From Maylandia zebra (lineage: Eukaryota; Chordata; Actinopteri; Cichliformes; Cichlidae), in assembly GCF_041146795.1 (NCBI RefSeq), contig NC_135183.1, forward strand, positions 12,073,340 through 12,137,339: DNA of 64,000 bases, given 5' to 3'. Below are positions 1 to 11,000 of the stretch, one piece after another; the stretch's first letter is position 1, and each line of letters opens with the position of its first letter. The notes beneath the pieces are model-generated. The model did not search any database. It was not told the DNA's origin and worked only from the letters and a program-made list of their open reading frames with translations. The position numbers and the translations under genes are program-made.

Positions 1-126
1 GAAGAACACTGCCGCTAGCTAACTGCTCAGCGCGGCAACAGTATGGAAGAAATATAGTATCATCAGAATTCAAGTATTTTTAGACATTGAATTTATGACA
101 CTGAATTTTTATCCTCCAAATTTCCC

Positions 127-207
127 TGCAAAAATATTCACCTGCAAAAATTCACCTGCAAAAAATTCACCTGCAAAAAATTCACCTGCAAAAATTCAAC
201 TGCAAAA
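127..207 (+). repeat. 14-bp minisatellite, left arm
   Basis: About five tandem units of the type TTCACCTGCAAAAA lie inside the left inverted-repeat arm. The matching array on the other arm has about eight units, so copy number changed after the arms formed. Confidence 0.8.
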
Positions 208-533
208 GTGATGAACTTTAATGACCCAAGCCAGAGCAATCAGCACCAGATCGAGTCGAGTGGCTCTCAGCCAATTAAATTACGCTGTTTGATCACATGA
301 CACCGTTAGCCAGCAGTGTGTCTCCTAAAAGAGAGCTGTTTAAAGGTGAGTGATTAAGTTTTTCTCCTAAATAGAGATCATTACAGAACGCCTAGTCCTA
401 CTTAAAATCCCATTTATTATTATTTTTTTTTATCATCTACTCGAACTAAGGAAAACGTTTGACTAACTCAAAGACAATTTCCACGCCTCCCCTGCCTGAC
501 TGCAGAGGCAGTTTTGAATTTAGGAGCGCCAAG

Positions 534-563
534 ATGGCAGCGGCAAACCCTGGCGGCTCTCCG
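534..563 (+). other. Exon-like ATG block with splice donor, left arm
   Basis: A GC-rich start context (GCGCCAAGATGGCAGCGGC) opens a 10-codon frame, M-A-A-A-N-P-G-G-S-P, followed directly by a good donor, GTGAGTAT. It looks like the first coding exon of an intron-containing gene or transposon gene. The same block occurs in mirror image at 2386-2415. No downstream exon was found inside the inverted repeat. Coding status is inferred. Confidence 0.35.
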
Positions 564-1092
564 GTGAGTATATTTTTTTTTTTCAAGTTTGTCTTTTGAA
601 ACCTTAATTTTATTTAAATCCGTTGCTCACGTATAAAGTACACAGACGGGGTCTTTGCTCAACTCGTCTGAGGCGTGTCTCACTAAGCGCTACATGCTAG
701 CATCCTGCTAACCGAGCTACCCTTTACATGCTGTGCTTTAGAAAATGGGATACTCGTTAAAAAATACTCCGCAGATATTGATAGATAGACGAACACTGCA
801 AATATAATGTTGGAAACGAGAACGGCCTTTGGTGAAGGGGTAAAATACACCATGAATAGAGCCATAGAGTGAATGGCTGCCATGGTTGCAGAACAGCCTG
901 ATTTAATGACAAGAATGGGGAAGAGTGAGGTGAAGTGAACCACAGCCACAAAACACGGTCAGACAAGGCGGCAAAAGGGCAGTGATCTGTCCGTCAGTAT
1001 GAAGTTGGTGTGTGCTTTGGTGAACAAAAACTCCAGACTGGTAGCAGGAAGATGGGAGACTCGTGTTTCACTTATCATTTATACAAACTTTA

Positions 1093-1741
1093 CTCGACCC
1101 GGCCTCATTTATCCGAGGCCGGGTCGCGGGGGCAGCAGCCTAAGCAAAGAGGCCCAGACCTCCCTCTCCCCAGCCACCTCCTCCAGCTTATCCGGGGGAA
1201 CACCAAGGCGTTCCCAGGCCAGCCGAGAGATATAATCTCTCCAGCGTGTCCTGGGTCTGCCCCGGGGCCTCCTCCCGGTGGGACATGCCTGGAACACCTC
1301 ACCCAGGAGGCGCCCAGGGGGCATCCTTGTCAGATGCCCGAACCACCTCAGCTGGCTCCTTTCGATGTGGAGCAGCAGCTGCTCTACTCTGAGCCCCTCC
1401 CGGATGGCCGACCTTCTCACCCTATCTCTAAGGGAGAGGCCAGCCACCCTTCGGAGGAAGCTCATTTCTGCCGCTTGTATCCGCGATCTCATTCTTTCGG
1501 TCACTACCCACAGCTCGTGGCCATAGGTGAGGGTAGGGACGTAGATCGACCAGTAAATTGAGAGCTTCGCTTTTACACTCAGCTCCCTCTTCACCACGAC
1601 GGACCGGTGCAGCGTCCGCATTACTGCAGCTGCAGCCCCAATCCGTCTGTCGATCTCCGGCTCCCTTCTCCCATCACTCGCGAACAAGACCCCGAGATAC
1701 TTGAACTCCTCCACTTGGGGCAGGAACTCATCCCCGACTCA
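1093..1741 (-). mobile_element. Rex3/RTE-like LINE 3' fragment
   Basis: The minus strand is open over about 200 codons (1714 down to 1109) and reads like the C-terminal part of an abundant teleost non-LTR reverse transcriptase: FKYLGVLF, then the basic stretch RRPRGRPRTRWRDYISRLAW, then LLRLLPPRPG. The 3' end (low coordinates) shows the CGACCCGGCCTCGGATAA tail context of these LINEs. The usual ATGG-type tail is missing and is replaced by an inverted copy of CGACCCGGCCTC, giving a small hairpin at about 1094-1126. It is 5'-truncated and forms the spacer of the 1-kb inverted repeat. The Rex3/RTE assignment rests on remembered family features. Confidence 0.75.
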
Positions 1742-2385
1742 TCCTATATTTCCGTTTTTATATTTCTAATGTTTGCCTTGTTTTCTTCACTGTCTAGTCT
1801 GCCTCTGTCTTGCCTGTATGGATGCATTTACACCGAAATGTCCCCAACAAAGGATGTTTTAATTCACCACTATTCCAGTGAAACACGAGTCTCCCATCTT
1901 CCTGCTACCAGTCTGGAGTTTTTGTTCACCAAAGCACACACCAACTTCATACTGACGGACAGATCACTGCCCTTTTGCCGCCTTGTCTGACCGTGTTTTG
2001 TGGCTGTGGTTCACTTCACCTCACTCTTCCCCATTCTTGTCATTAAATCAGGCTGTTCTGCAACCATGGCAGCCATTCACTCTATGGCTCTATTCATGGT
2101 GTATTTTACCCCTTCACCAAAGGCCGTTCTCGTTTCCAACATTATATTTGCAGTGTTCGTCTATCTATCAATATCTGCGGAGTATTTTTTAACGAGTATC
2201 CCATTTTCTAAAGCACAGCATGTAAAGGGTAGCTCGGTTAGCAGGATGCTAGCATGTAGCGCTTAGTGAGACACGCCTCAGACGAGTTGAGCAAAGACCC
2301 CGTCTGTGTACTTTATACGTGAGCAACGGATTTAAATAAAATTAAGGTTTCAAAAGACAAACTTGAAAAAAAAAAATATACTCAC

Positions 2386-2415
2386 CGGAGAGCCGCCAGG
2401 GTTTGCCGCTGCCAT
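2386..2415 (-). other. Exon-like ATG block with splice donor, right arm
   Basis: Minus-strand twin of 534-563, with the same 10 codons and the same GTGAGTAT donor. The two candidate exons converge on the central LINE-containing spacer. Confidence 0.35.
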
Positions 2416-2744
2416 CTTGGCGCTCCTAAATTCAAAACTGCCTCTGCAGTCAGGCAGGGGAGGCGTGGAAATTGTCTTTGAGTTAGTCAAACGTTTTCCT
2501 TAGTTCGAGTAGATGATAAAAAAAAATAATAATAAATGGGATTTTAAGTAGGACTAGGCGTTCTGTAATGATCTCTATTTAGGAGAAAAACTTAATCACT
2601 CACCTTTAAACAGCTCTCTTTTAGGAGACACACTGCTGGCTAACGGTGTCATGTGATCAAACAGCGTAATTTAATTGGCTGAGAGCCACTCGACTCGATC
2701 TGGTGCTGATTGCTCTGGCTTGGGTCATTAAAGTTCATCACTTT

Positions 2745-2868
2745 TGCAGTTGAATTTTTGCAGGTGAATTTTTTCAGGTGAATTTTTTGCAGGTGAATTT
2801 TTGCAGGTGAATTTTTTGCAGGTGAATTTTTTGCAGGTGAATTTTTGCAGGTGAATATTTTTGCAGGG
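2745..2868 (-). repeat. 14-bp minisatellite, right arm
   Basis: About eight units of TGCAGGTGAATTTT, the reverse complement of the array at 127-207. It accounts for most of the length difference between the two arms. Confidence 0.8.
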
Positions 2869-3339
2869 AAATTTGGAGGATAAAAATTCAGTGTCATAAA
2901 TTCAATGTCTAAAAATACTTGAATTCTGATGATACTATATTTCTTCCATACAACAGCACAGCAACAACAACAACAACACACAGGGCGCCCTCTGACCCCG
3001 GAAGGACACACCGTCGCAGCGAGACGGCGTCACCCGTCACTATGGCAACATAAACAAAACATAACTGTACAAACAGAACCCCGAACAGCCCTGACCCGCT
3101 ACAATATGCTGCTGAGAATATAGCCCAGAAGAAGCGTATAGTATAGCTTTTATTTTGGAAAGAGCCATTTCTCTGTAATAAACTCTCTTTTCCAAAGATG
3201 AGTGATTCCTCAATCAGATATTTATTTTTTTAATTACTTTTGTTTCAGCAACATTCAATTTAAAAACTGTACTTTTGAGTTAAAATATATATTTATAATT
3301 TTAATAAATGACAAATTAAAAAGGCATGAACATTTTTTT

Positions 3340-3418
3340 GTATCGAAAAAATATCGAACCGTGACACCAAAGTATCGAACCGAACCGAACCGTGAATTTT
3401 GTGTATCGTTGCACCCCT
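3340..3418 (+). mobile_element. hAT-like element end (solo)
   Basis: The stretch has repeated TATCGAACCG motifs and ends GTATCGTTGCACCCCTA, resembling the terminal sequence of common teleost hAT elements (TAGGGGTGCAACGATAC in reverse). No partner inverted repeat was found to the left within the window, so this is a fragment or the other end lies outside. Confidence 0.45.
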
Positions 3419-3419
3419 A

Positions 3420-3420
<1 letters not shown>

Positions 3421-3456
<36 letters not shown>

Positions 3457-3505
3457 TGTGTGTGTATATATATATATGTGTGTGTGTGTGAGTGTGTATA
3501 TATAC
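3421..3505 (+). repeat. TA/TG microsatellite
   Basis: Simple repeat of TA followed by TG and TATG units, directly abutting the hAT-like end. Short open frames here in several readings are low-complexity artefacts. Confidence 0.9.
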
Positions 3506-6500
3506 AAATAAAGGATATATTAGGAAAAATGTTTGAATTAGAACTACTCCTGGTACTCCAGCAAACTAGGCCAACAATTTCATTTTCACATTCATTCCAC
3601 AGCATGACGTGCTTTGTATGCGTTTCTTAAAGATAGTAATTAAGAGGAAAAAAAACATGCATTTTATGTTATTTATACTAATACTCTTTTCTTCTCACTT
3701 TGCTCAAATCTGCCAGTGGAGTGGTAGTCTCTGGGGGTTTTCTTTCCTTCCTTCTTCACCCTCCACCCTCTCCTTTGCCTTTCTTTCTCCTGGGGCTGAT
3801 GATGCCTCAGACAGTAAATGCTCTCGTGTGTGTTTGGTGTTTGGTCTTGTTTGACTTTGACTTTTGTTTGGGTCACTCATGACTGACCGAAAGACAGATG
3901 TTGTGAAGCTATTCTGAGTACATCTGCTTCACAACCTCCCAGTCTTTACTGCATCGATCCATTCATCCATCTGCCATCATGGGCCCATTGCAACCTTTCA
4001 AAGCCCAGACGGGGCCTCCTTTATAGGGAGCAGGTTGTCAGAGGATGCACAGACAGATAATCAGACAGACAGGCTGTTAGCTGAGGCAACATTAGTCTGT
4101 CTGCAAAGTGAAACAGGCCGCAGGGGCTCTGCTGCTACAAAAACCCTGTATTTTAACAAGCCATTAAATTCACTGTTGGCTCTTTAAAGCTTATTTTTCT
4201 TCAGGGAAGAGAGGCAGAAACCTGTCAGTGAGGTATAATTGTTTCATTTGTTTCTAGCGCAAATCAACATCTCATTTAAAGTCAAGCTCCCAGTGGAGGG
4301 AAAAGTGAAAGCTTTTGTTACTTTTTTTGTTTTGCTTTGTTTTTTCCAGTGGTAGATATAAATCCCTAAACTAGTTTAGATACATTTATTAACTGCCATT
4401 AAATGGGGTTCCCTCAGGATTCAAGTAAAAATAATCACATACCTCACAAAAATACTGGGAAAAAAAGAATGAAAGCACCAGATTGGAGCAGTTTACAGGA
4501 AGCAGAGAGACTCTTTTTTTTTTTAACCCATTATGGAGCTAAGATGGTAAATACTGAAGAACGCTACAGACATGTATGCATGTGGCTCATAACACACTAA
4601 TCTTGTTCAGACTGTTTAGTGCAATTAGTCACCCTTCTTACAAAATGATAACACAATGCTTGGTGAAGTCTAGCCCCAACACTCTAAATATATTGCTCCA
4701 TAACATGCACATATTCCTACAAACTTAAATTGTTCCTGACTAGCTTATGTGTTTATATCAGTTACTTTGGATTTAGAGATAGCAAGTGATTAGCCTATAT
4801 GCCAAAAAATGCATTAGCATACGTTTGCTTTAAGTGATAGCTTGCTGAGCCAGTAAACCAGAAGAGAGAACATGTCAGATCAATAGTTTAGCTTTTAAAT
4901 TTTTAGCATGTTAGCATTGTCTTTTATAGGCTAATTATCTTGCTACTGTTAGCATACATCTCAAAATTTGTTAAGACCAAAAACAATCTTTCAAAAATAG
5001 ATAAAAGCATCAAAATTTAAAAACATGTCTCCCTGGCACCATTAATTTATTGGCAACTTGAATTTAAAAAATTTCAAAGTTTTCTAGTTTGACAATCATT
5101 CCCATTTGGATAACAATTATTTTATGAAAGAATTTCAACCACTGGATCAATTTAGAAGTTTTTTTTCTTGATTTATATACGTCTAGCTTGTTTGTTTCAA
5201 ACAAGAAGTTTTATGTTTCAAAAACTAATTAATTTCAGTTATAGATGTGTTACATTTTGCACCAATGATCCAATGACAAATGTTGCTGCACAGGTCAAGG
5301 GATCACATTTTACCTCTAAGTTAACGCTATGAAGTTGGTTTCAGAGATTCATTGGTGCATGAAGACTTCTTTGCCCTTGGTTTGCTCTGCTGGCACACCC
5401 TGTCATCGGCTGTTATTGTTTTTCTTACAGGCTAACACAGAGAGACAGATAACTGTCTGTCAGGCTGCGCTGCCCAGCTATCAAGTTCCAACTAGGAACT
5501 CAAGGGTAATGTTCTCTGCATTTTAACTGTCCTAGTTTAAGCCATTATAATTAGATTGTAATTATATTTAATGTTGGTTTTATTTATTGTATTTTTAGTT
5601 TATTTCAGGTTAATTATTACCTCGTTTTAAAAAATGCTTTATTGGATTTTATTGTTATTGAGGTACATATGTTAAAATATTTGTTTTTATATTTGATGTT
5701 TTTAACCCACCTTGTAAGAAAGGAATTTCCCAACTTTGGGATGAATAAAATGTATCTGTTTTACATGTTATCTTACCTGGCAAGTTCACCTTAGTCTGTG
5801 TCTCTGGGTGACCTTCCTACCCAGCCAATATAATACAAGGCTAAATAGTTCTATCTAGTGGACAAGTGAAAGCATTGCATCCTCAAAAGGTTACTAAGTG
5901 GCCCAGAATCACTTTCATTAAATAAATAATGAATAATAAAATTGTATTAAACCAGTAATAAGCATATTTCACTAGTAAGTCAAATAAATGTTACTATGAA
6001 CTGAACAGAACATCAAGCCTCTGAAAACTTCCACAACTTTATCTAAAATATGAGCACACGTGGAATTTCAAACTTTGAAACTCTTGTGTGTTTGACTCCT
6101 TGAAATTCAGAAATCCATCACAGTGATGATAATGCTTCATTATTATTTATCATTTCTCTACCGTTTCTCTAATAAGCTCTGGGAGTCACATCACTCAGGG
6201 GGACAAGCTGACTTCACCCTAACTTTCCTCTCTGGGTTTTAAAAGGTTTGAAATCTGAAAAATATATAAAAAGATCTAACTTAGCGAAAGTGAATAATCA
6301 TAAGAGGTACCTTTGGTTAAAGCAAGACACGGGGGTGAAAATCCTGCGATTAAATGAAAACGTCGCTGTAAACATCACCAAATAAGAGCTGCTCTTACAG
6401 TTTACATTACTGTGTGTACATACATTTGAATCCTTCGTATGTATGTGATCAGAAGTGGAAGAGAGAGACAGATCTTCTATTTGAGTGAACAAAAAATTAA

Positions 6501-6530
6501 ATATAAAATAAACTATCCCAGCTTTCTTGT
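3506..6530. other. Gene-free stretch
   Basis: AT-rich DNA. I see no splice-consistent coding exon, RNA gene or clear mobile element on either strand. It could be intergenic, or an intron of a gene outside the window. Confidence 0.5.
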
Positions 6531-6534
6531 TAAT

Positions 6535-7085
6535 CTGACGTTGGATGAGAAGTCCTGGCTCAGTGTCCGCGCTAATCCATCCCAAAGGTGTTCTATCAGG
6601 GTCAGGACTCTGTGCAGGCCAGTCAAGTTCTTCTACACCAAACACACTCGTCCATGTCTTTATGGACCTGCTTTGTGCACACCAGTGCACAAAGCAGGTC
6701 CACCAGTGCAGTCATGTTGAAACAGGAAGGGACCATCCCTAAACATTGTCCAGAATGTCTTGGTGTGCTGAAAAATAAGAGTTCCTTTCACTGGAACTAA
6801 GGGGCCAAGCCCGAACTCCTGAACAACAATCCCACGCCACCTTTGAAACTTTACACTTTGCGCAATGCAGTCAGACAACTACCATTGGTTTTGGTGGTTG
6901 CCAGGACAAACTCGCCCATTGGTTTGCCAGACAGAAGCCTGATTCCTCACCCCAGAGAACACATCTTCACTGCTCCAGAGACCAGTGGCAGCGTACTTTA
7001 CACCACTACATCTGACACTTGTGCTTGGTGGCGGCTTGGGAGTAGCAGTTTAGCCATGGAAACACATTTCTGTCAAAAGTGGGAA
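6535..7085 (-). pseudogene. Degenerate Tc1/mariner transposase
   Basis: Read on the minus strand in shifting frames, this keeps recognisable Tc1 transposase pieces: LGPLVPVKGTL, then DGPFLFQHD, then IKTW, then WPAQSPDPD where live elements have PAQSPDLNPIEHLW. Frames are broken by indels and the catalytic acidic region after PAQSPD is degraded, so it is a dead copy. The reading DGPFLFQHD is followed by a palindromic scar (6663-6702) that duplicates part of the frame in inverted orientation. Terminal inverted repeats were not identified. Confidence 0.7.
6663..6702. repeat. Perfect 18-bp hairpin in Tc1 fossil
   Basis: The stem TGGACCTGCTTTGTGCAC faces its exact complement across a 4-base loop (ACCA). 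It lies inside transposase-derived sequence, where the family normally has only one copy of this stretch, so it looks like a local inverted duplication produced by template switching. Confidence 0.8.
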
Positions 7086-7942
7086 ACATGGCAGAATTAG
7101 ATGCTTTTTTTTTGCTGTGTGAGTAAACTGGTTAAACAGGAGGAATGATCTCCTGGAGTGTGACTTGCACCTGTCTGACACTGAATGAGCACTACTACAC
7201 CTCCAGCTTCTCTTACTCACACTGCTTGTAGTTTGTAACACAGAGGTCCATGTCCTGCACAGGGTGGAGGAAAACTTCAAAAAGCCTCTCTATCCTGCTG
7301 TGTAGCTCTACTATCACCTTTTGTATTGTAACACAGCCAGTCTTCTTTATATTAGCTGTTTGATGAAACCAGGCTTTCTGCTTTAGTGTCTGTGTGGCTT
7401 TTAATGCATGATTTGACTCTCTTGTGCACAAAATGAAGACAAATGGCGATAGACTGTGGGAGTGGTCCTACAATCCTCCAATCAAATTGTTTTTTTGTTT
7501 GTTGTTTAAGTGAAATTGCAAGTGAATATTAATCAACAGCCCACAGAGAGGTAACAGTTTCTAATTTTTCATTTTTTATCTGTAATTGTGTATCTGCAGC
7601 TGCAACTTGAAACCAATAAAACATGCATTTTTTGTGAAGAGTCTGTGGAAATGTGGAACTTGAAGCCTCAACATAACCTGCTTTATTATTTTACTATGCA
7701 TCACTAGGATCTTCCAGCCAGGTTAAAAAACACAGACACCTACCTAAAAAGATAAAAAAGAAAAGTGCTGTCCAATAAGCTTGCTTTGTGGTATACCCCT
7801 CACCTCAGACATCTTTTTTCACATTCCTCTTGGAATGGCTGAATACCACATTCAGCCATGCAGCAAGTTTTAAATCCATCTGCTCTGAGACCTCCATCAA
7901 AATACGAGAAACAGAGAAATTAGGTTCAGTGCAAGAGGTTAT
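7086..7942. other. Gene-free stretch before eef1d 3' end
   Basis: No coding exon recognised. Short minus-strand frames between 7213 and 7431 show no family features. The stretch lies beyond the eef1d polyadenylation signal. Confidence 0.45.
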
Positions 7943-7948
7943 TTTATT
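7943..7948 (-). terminator. eef1d: eef1d polyadenylation signal (AATAAA)
   Basis: Minus-strand AATAAA about 75 bases past the eef1d stop codon. This would give a short 3' UTR, plausible for an abundant translation-factor mRNA. Confidence 0.5.
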
Positions 7949-8020
7949 ATTATTATTTTTAACCGTTGACACAATCAGCAGAGAATCAAGGCATGACATG
8001 AAGACATGAAGAGGACGGGG

Positions 8021-11000
8021 TCAGATCTTGTTGAATGCTGCTACGTCGACACTCTGGACCTAAAATAAAGAAAAAAAATGCAAGTGTACCAGGATTATTC
8101 ACGACAGCGAGTAACTGCATGAGATACTGTTCCTGATGTCACCCTGAAGAAAAAAAATGACTCAAACTGTTCTTGAACAACTGCTCGTGTTATGGAGTCT
8201 TTCAGCTTCACTTTGTCCCTTTCTGCCTCAAGGTGGCAGCAGTGTGCTGACTGTGGCAGATAATGTGATGATTCTGACACACTGCTCTTATTTTCCTAGG
8301 TGAGCCATCCTCACTGAACCTAATCTGTTCACTCCAGCTTCTCTGATGCTTTTAATCTATTTTAATTTCTATGTTTGAGTATGTTTACCTACATTTTAAT
8401 GATAAAAAAATGCATATATGTAATTAAAATTAGCATTAAAAGAGTAAGGAGGAGTAGAGGGGAAACGGTGGCTTTGTCTATTAGCCGTTTTACTATTGCA
8501 AGTTAATGCGATTTGGATTTCAGCAGCAGATGGCTGTCCCTCCATGAGCCTGGTTCTTTAGGTCTTTCCAGCAGTTTGAGTGTTCTTCCTTCCTACTGTC
8601 ACTAGAGCATCATTTGATTTTGGGGGTTTTAGTGGGGTGATTGCTATTGTGATTATTAAATTCTGGATGCCCAGTTAGTCTGTTATTGTATTGAACAAGA
8701 CTTACATAATCCTCAAACTTGGTGATCTCCTCCTCTAACATGTCTGTTCCCACTTTGTCGTCCTCCACCACACACGCAATCTGGAGCTTTTTGATGCCGT
8801 ATCCAACAGGAACCAGTTTGGACGTCCCCCATAACAGACCGTCGGCCTGTACTGAGCGCACACACTCCTCAAGCTTCGCCATGTCTGTTTCATCATCCCA
8901 CTAAAAGAAGCAGAAAAAACAGACAGTGAGCTTTTTTTTCTTTTTTAAATAATTGACCTATGACCGGGCTCAGACAGAGCAGACTTACAGGTTTGACATC
9001 CAATAAGATGGAGGACTTGGCGATGATGGCAGGCTTCTTGGCCTTTTTCTCTGCATACTCTTTCAATCTCTGTTCTTTGAGTTTGTCTGCCTCTTCATCT
9101 TCATCACTACCAAACAGATCAATATCATCGTCGTCATCCTCCTCCTCCTCCTCTTTAGCTGGGGTGCTGGTCTTCTGCTGGACAGCGGTGCCCTGAAGAA
9201 AATTAAAAGAGTAGAAACATCTCTGGATTCTAAAAGGTGAAAGCTGGTTGAATGTTTAAAAACTCACGTTTGTATAAGGGACTGGAGGAGCAGAAGCTGG
9301 GCTGACGGCTGCAGGAGACTTCTCCAAAACTGCAACCCGACATTCCAGTTTGGAAAGTGCTGCCCTCAAGTTCTCCACCACTAAAGAGACATGAGATACA
9401 AGAGTGCGTTTAGCATGAATGAGGAACATGTGAATATGAATAAAGAAGTGATGCATATTCTAGCAGATCAAACACTGTGAGAGTTAAGACAACAGCACTG
9501 AATAATCCTTTAACTTTACAACCAATCAAATGTAAATCAGTAGTTAATCCTGTTCATTCACTTGTCTCTGTTTTACAAAAGGTCTCCAGCTCTGTAGGTC
9601 TGCTAGACTGGTGCCTGCATTTGCAGTTAGAGAGCTTGTTGATTAGGGAAAAAAAGTGTGATGACACCATTTTCATGTATTTTTAAAAAAAAAAATCCTG
9701 TCAAAGTCATTTGATCATTATTAGCTGCAGTTCTAATAATACTTAACTTCAGCTGAGGGCACCAAAATAGCTCTGCTGTAAGTAAAGAAGGAAAATGCAT
9801 TAACACCAAAGCTGAAAACAAACCCACCTTTGTGTAAGCTCTGGTTCTCCAGCTCCAGGCTCTTGATGCGGGAAACGAGTTCTCCGTGATCAGCCGAGCT
9901 GCTGCTGATGCTGCTGCCTGTGCTCTGAACCGCAAAGACAGAAACGGAGAGGGATCAATACAGTTTAATGAGAACATCTGATGGAGGATGTGGAATATTA
10001 GTCGTTTCATCAAACAGAACACCCATGTGTGAGAAAACAGCAGGTTGCAGTCTCAACAGCCAGGCTCTAGAGCCAGAAAGTGACAGCACAAGTATGCAGC
10101 AGTTTACAGACCCCAGTAGAAATATGCAGGTGACTGTGTCTGAATTGGAAACTGCACAGAAAAGGCATCTGTAAGCTGAGGTATTCAGATCAGTAAAGTG
10201 TGGTTTTCAACAAAGTCCACTGACAGAGGTGCTTCCAGTGACACACAAGCTTTGGAGGCACTTACAAGCTGAGAATGTTGGCTTATGGGAGGCTGAGCAG
10301 ACCCTCTGTTACACAGTGTAGTCTTCAGCTTGGGGCCAGATTTCAGGGAAGAAAGGAAATGAGGAGAAGGGAAGGAGCAGGATTTATTGAAGTTCATGCC
10401 AAAAGGAGAGCAATGAGGAGCACAGAACAGAAAGCAACTGGAGCAACCACAGGAAATAAACAGAGCTCGGAGGTCACAGAAGAGATAAAAGACTACAACC
10501 ACATTTTTACACTAAACCACATTTACACTTTAGAGCCTTCAGATCAACAGAGAGCTTCAACTCAAACAAAATCTCCCTTATCAGTTAGTTTAATCCATCT
10601 CCGTCAAGGAAATGAAAGCTAGGAAAAGTCAGAGAAAAGGAGGGCAACTGGTCCTATGTGTATTAGACTGTCACCATAAAATGATAGCACTATAGCTATG
10701 TTATTTCTAAATTAAAACTAGTTTTTGAGCTATGCCGATGTCAGACTGCACTATTATTTCTTTTTAAAAAGATGATGATCACAGTGCCTGATAGTAGTCT
10801 GAACTGGGCATTATGTGAATATGTAAGCTAAGATTAGACAGCTTACATTTTGGAATAACTTGAAATTATTTCCAAGACAATTTCAATTTGTCATCTCCAT
10901 TTACTTAAAAGAGAAAGACACTACCCCCAAAACTAAAAGGCTGGATGCTCTGATCTAAATGGTCGGGACTGGTGAAATTATATTAGTATGCATACATGTA

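Larger units (their letters stand above)
41..1072 (+). repeat. Left arm of ~1-kb inverted repeat
   Basis: This arm is the near-perfect reverse complement of 1877-2949. It starts GTATGGAAGAAATATAG and runs inward to GACTCGTGTTTCACT. Arm lengths differ mainly by about three units of a 14-bp minisatellite. The outer edges are flanked by AACA on both sides (37-40 and about 2950-2953), a possible 4-bp target duplication that could be chance. The arm contains an exon-like ATG block with a splice donor (534-563). It may be a long-TIR or foldback transposon, or an inverted duplication; I do not recognise the family. Confidence 0.85.
1877..2949 (-). repeat. Right arm of ~1-kb inverted repeat
   Basis: Mirror image of 41-1072, with only scattered differences plus a longer minisatellite (2745-2868). 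The high identity of the two arms suggests recent formation or continuing gene conversion between them. Inner edge AGTGAAACACGAGTC; outer edge CTTCCATAC followed by AACA. Beyond the arm the sequence turns into a CAA-rich stretch that is unlike the left flank. Confidence 0.85.

Noticed and set aside
683-949. Hydrophobic 88-codon frame, also present at 2000-2266, looking like a membrane protein
   Set aside because: It lies in both arms of the inverted repeat, overlaps other frames of equal length, and shows no family motif; most likely non-coding palindrome sequence.
2649-3011. Minus-strand frame of 120 codons with repeated Lys/Asn/Ser/Pro units
   Set aside because: Produced by the 14-bp minisatellite in the right arm; the repetition is at DNA level.
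9960-10622. Plus-strand frames of 68-115 codons in the eef1d introns
   Set aside because: Fall in introns opposite a well-supported gene and show no motifs.
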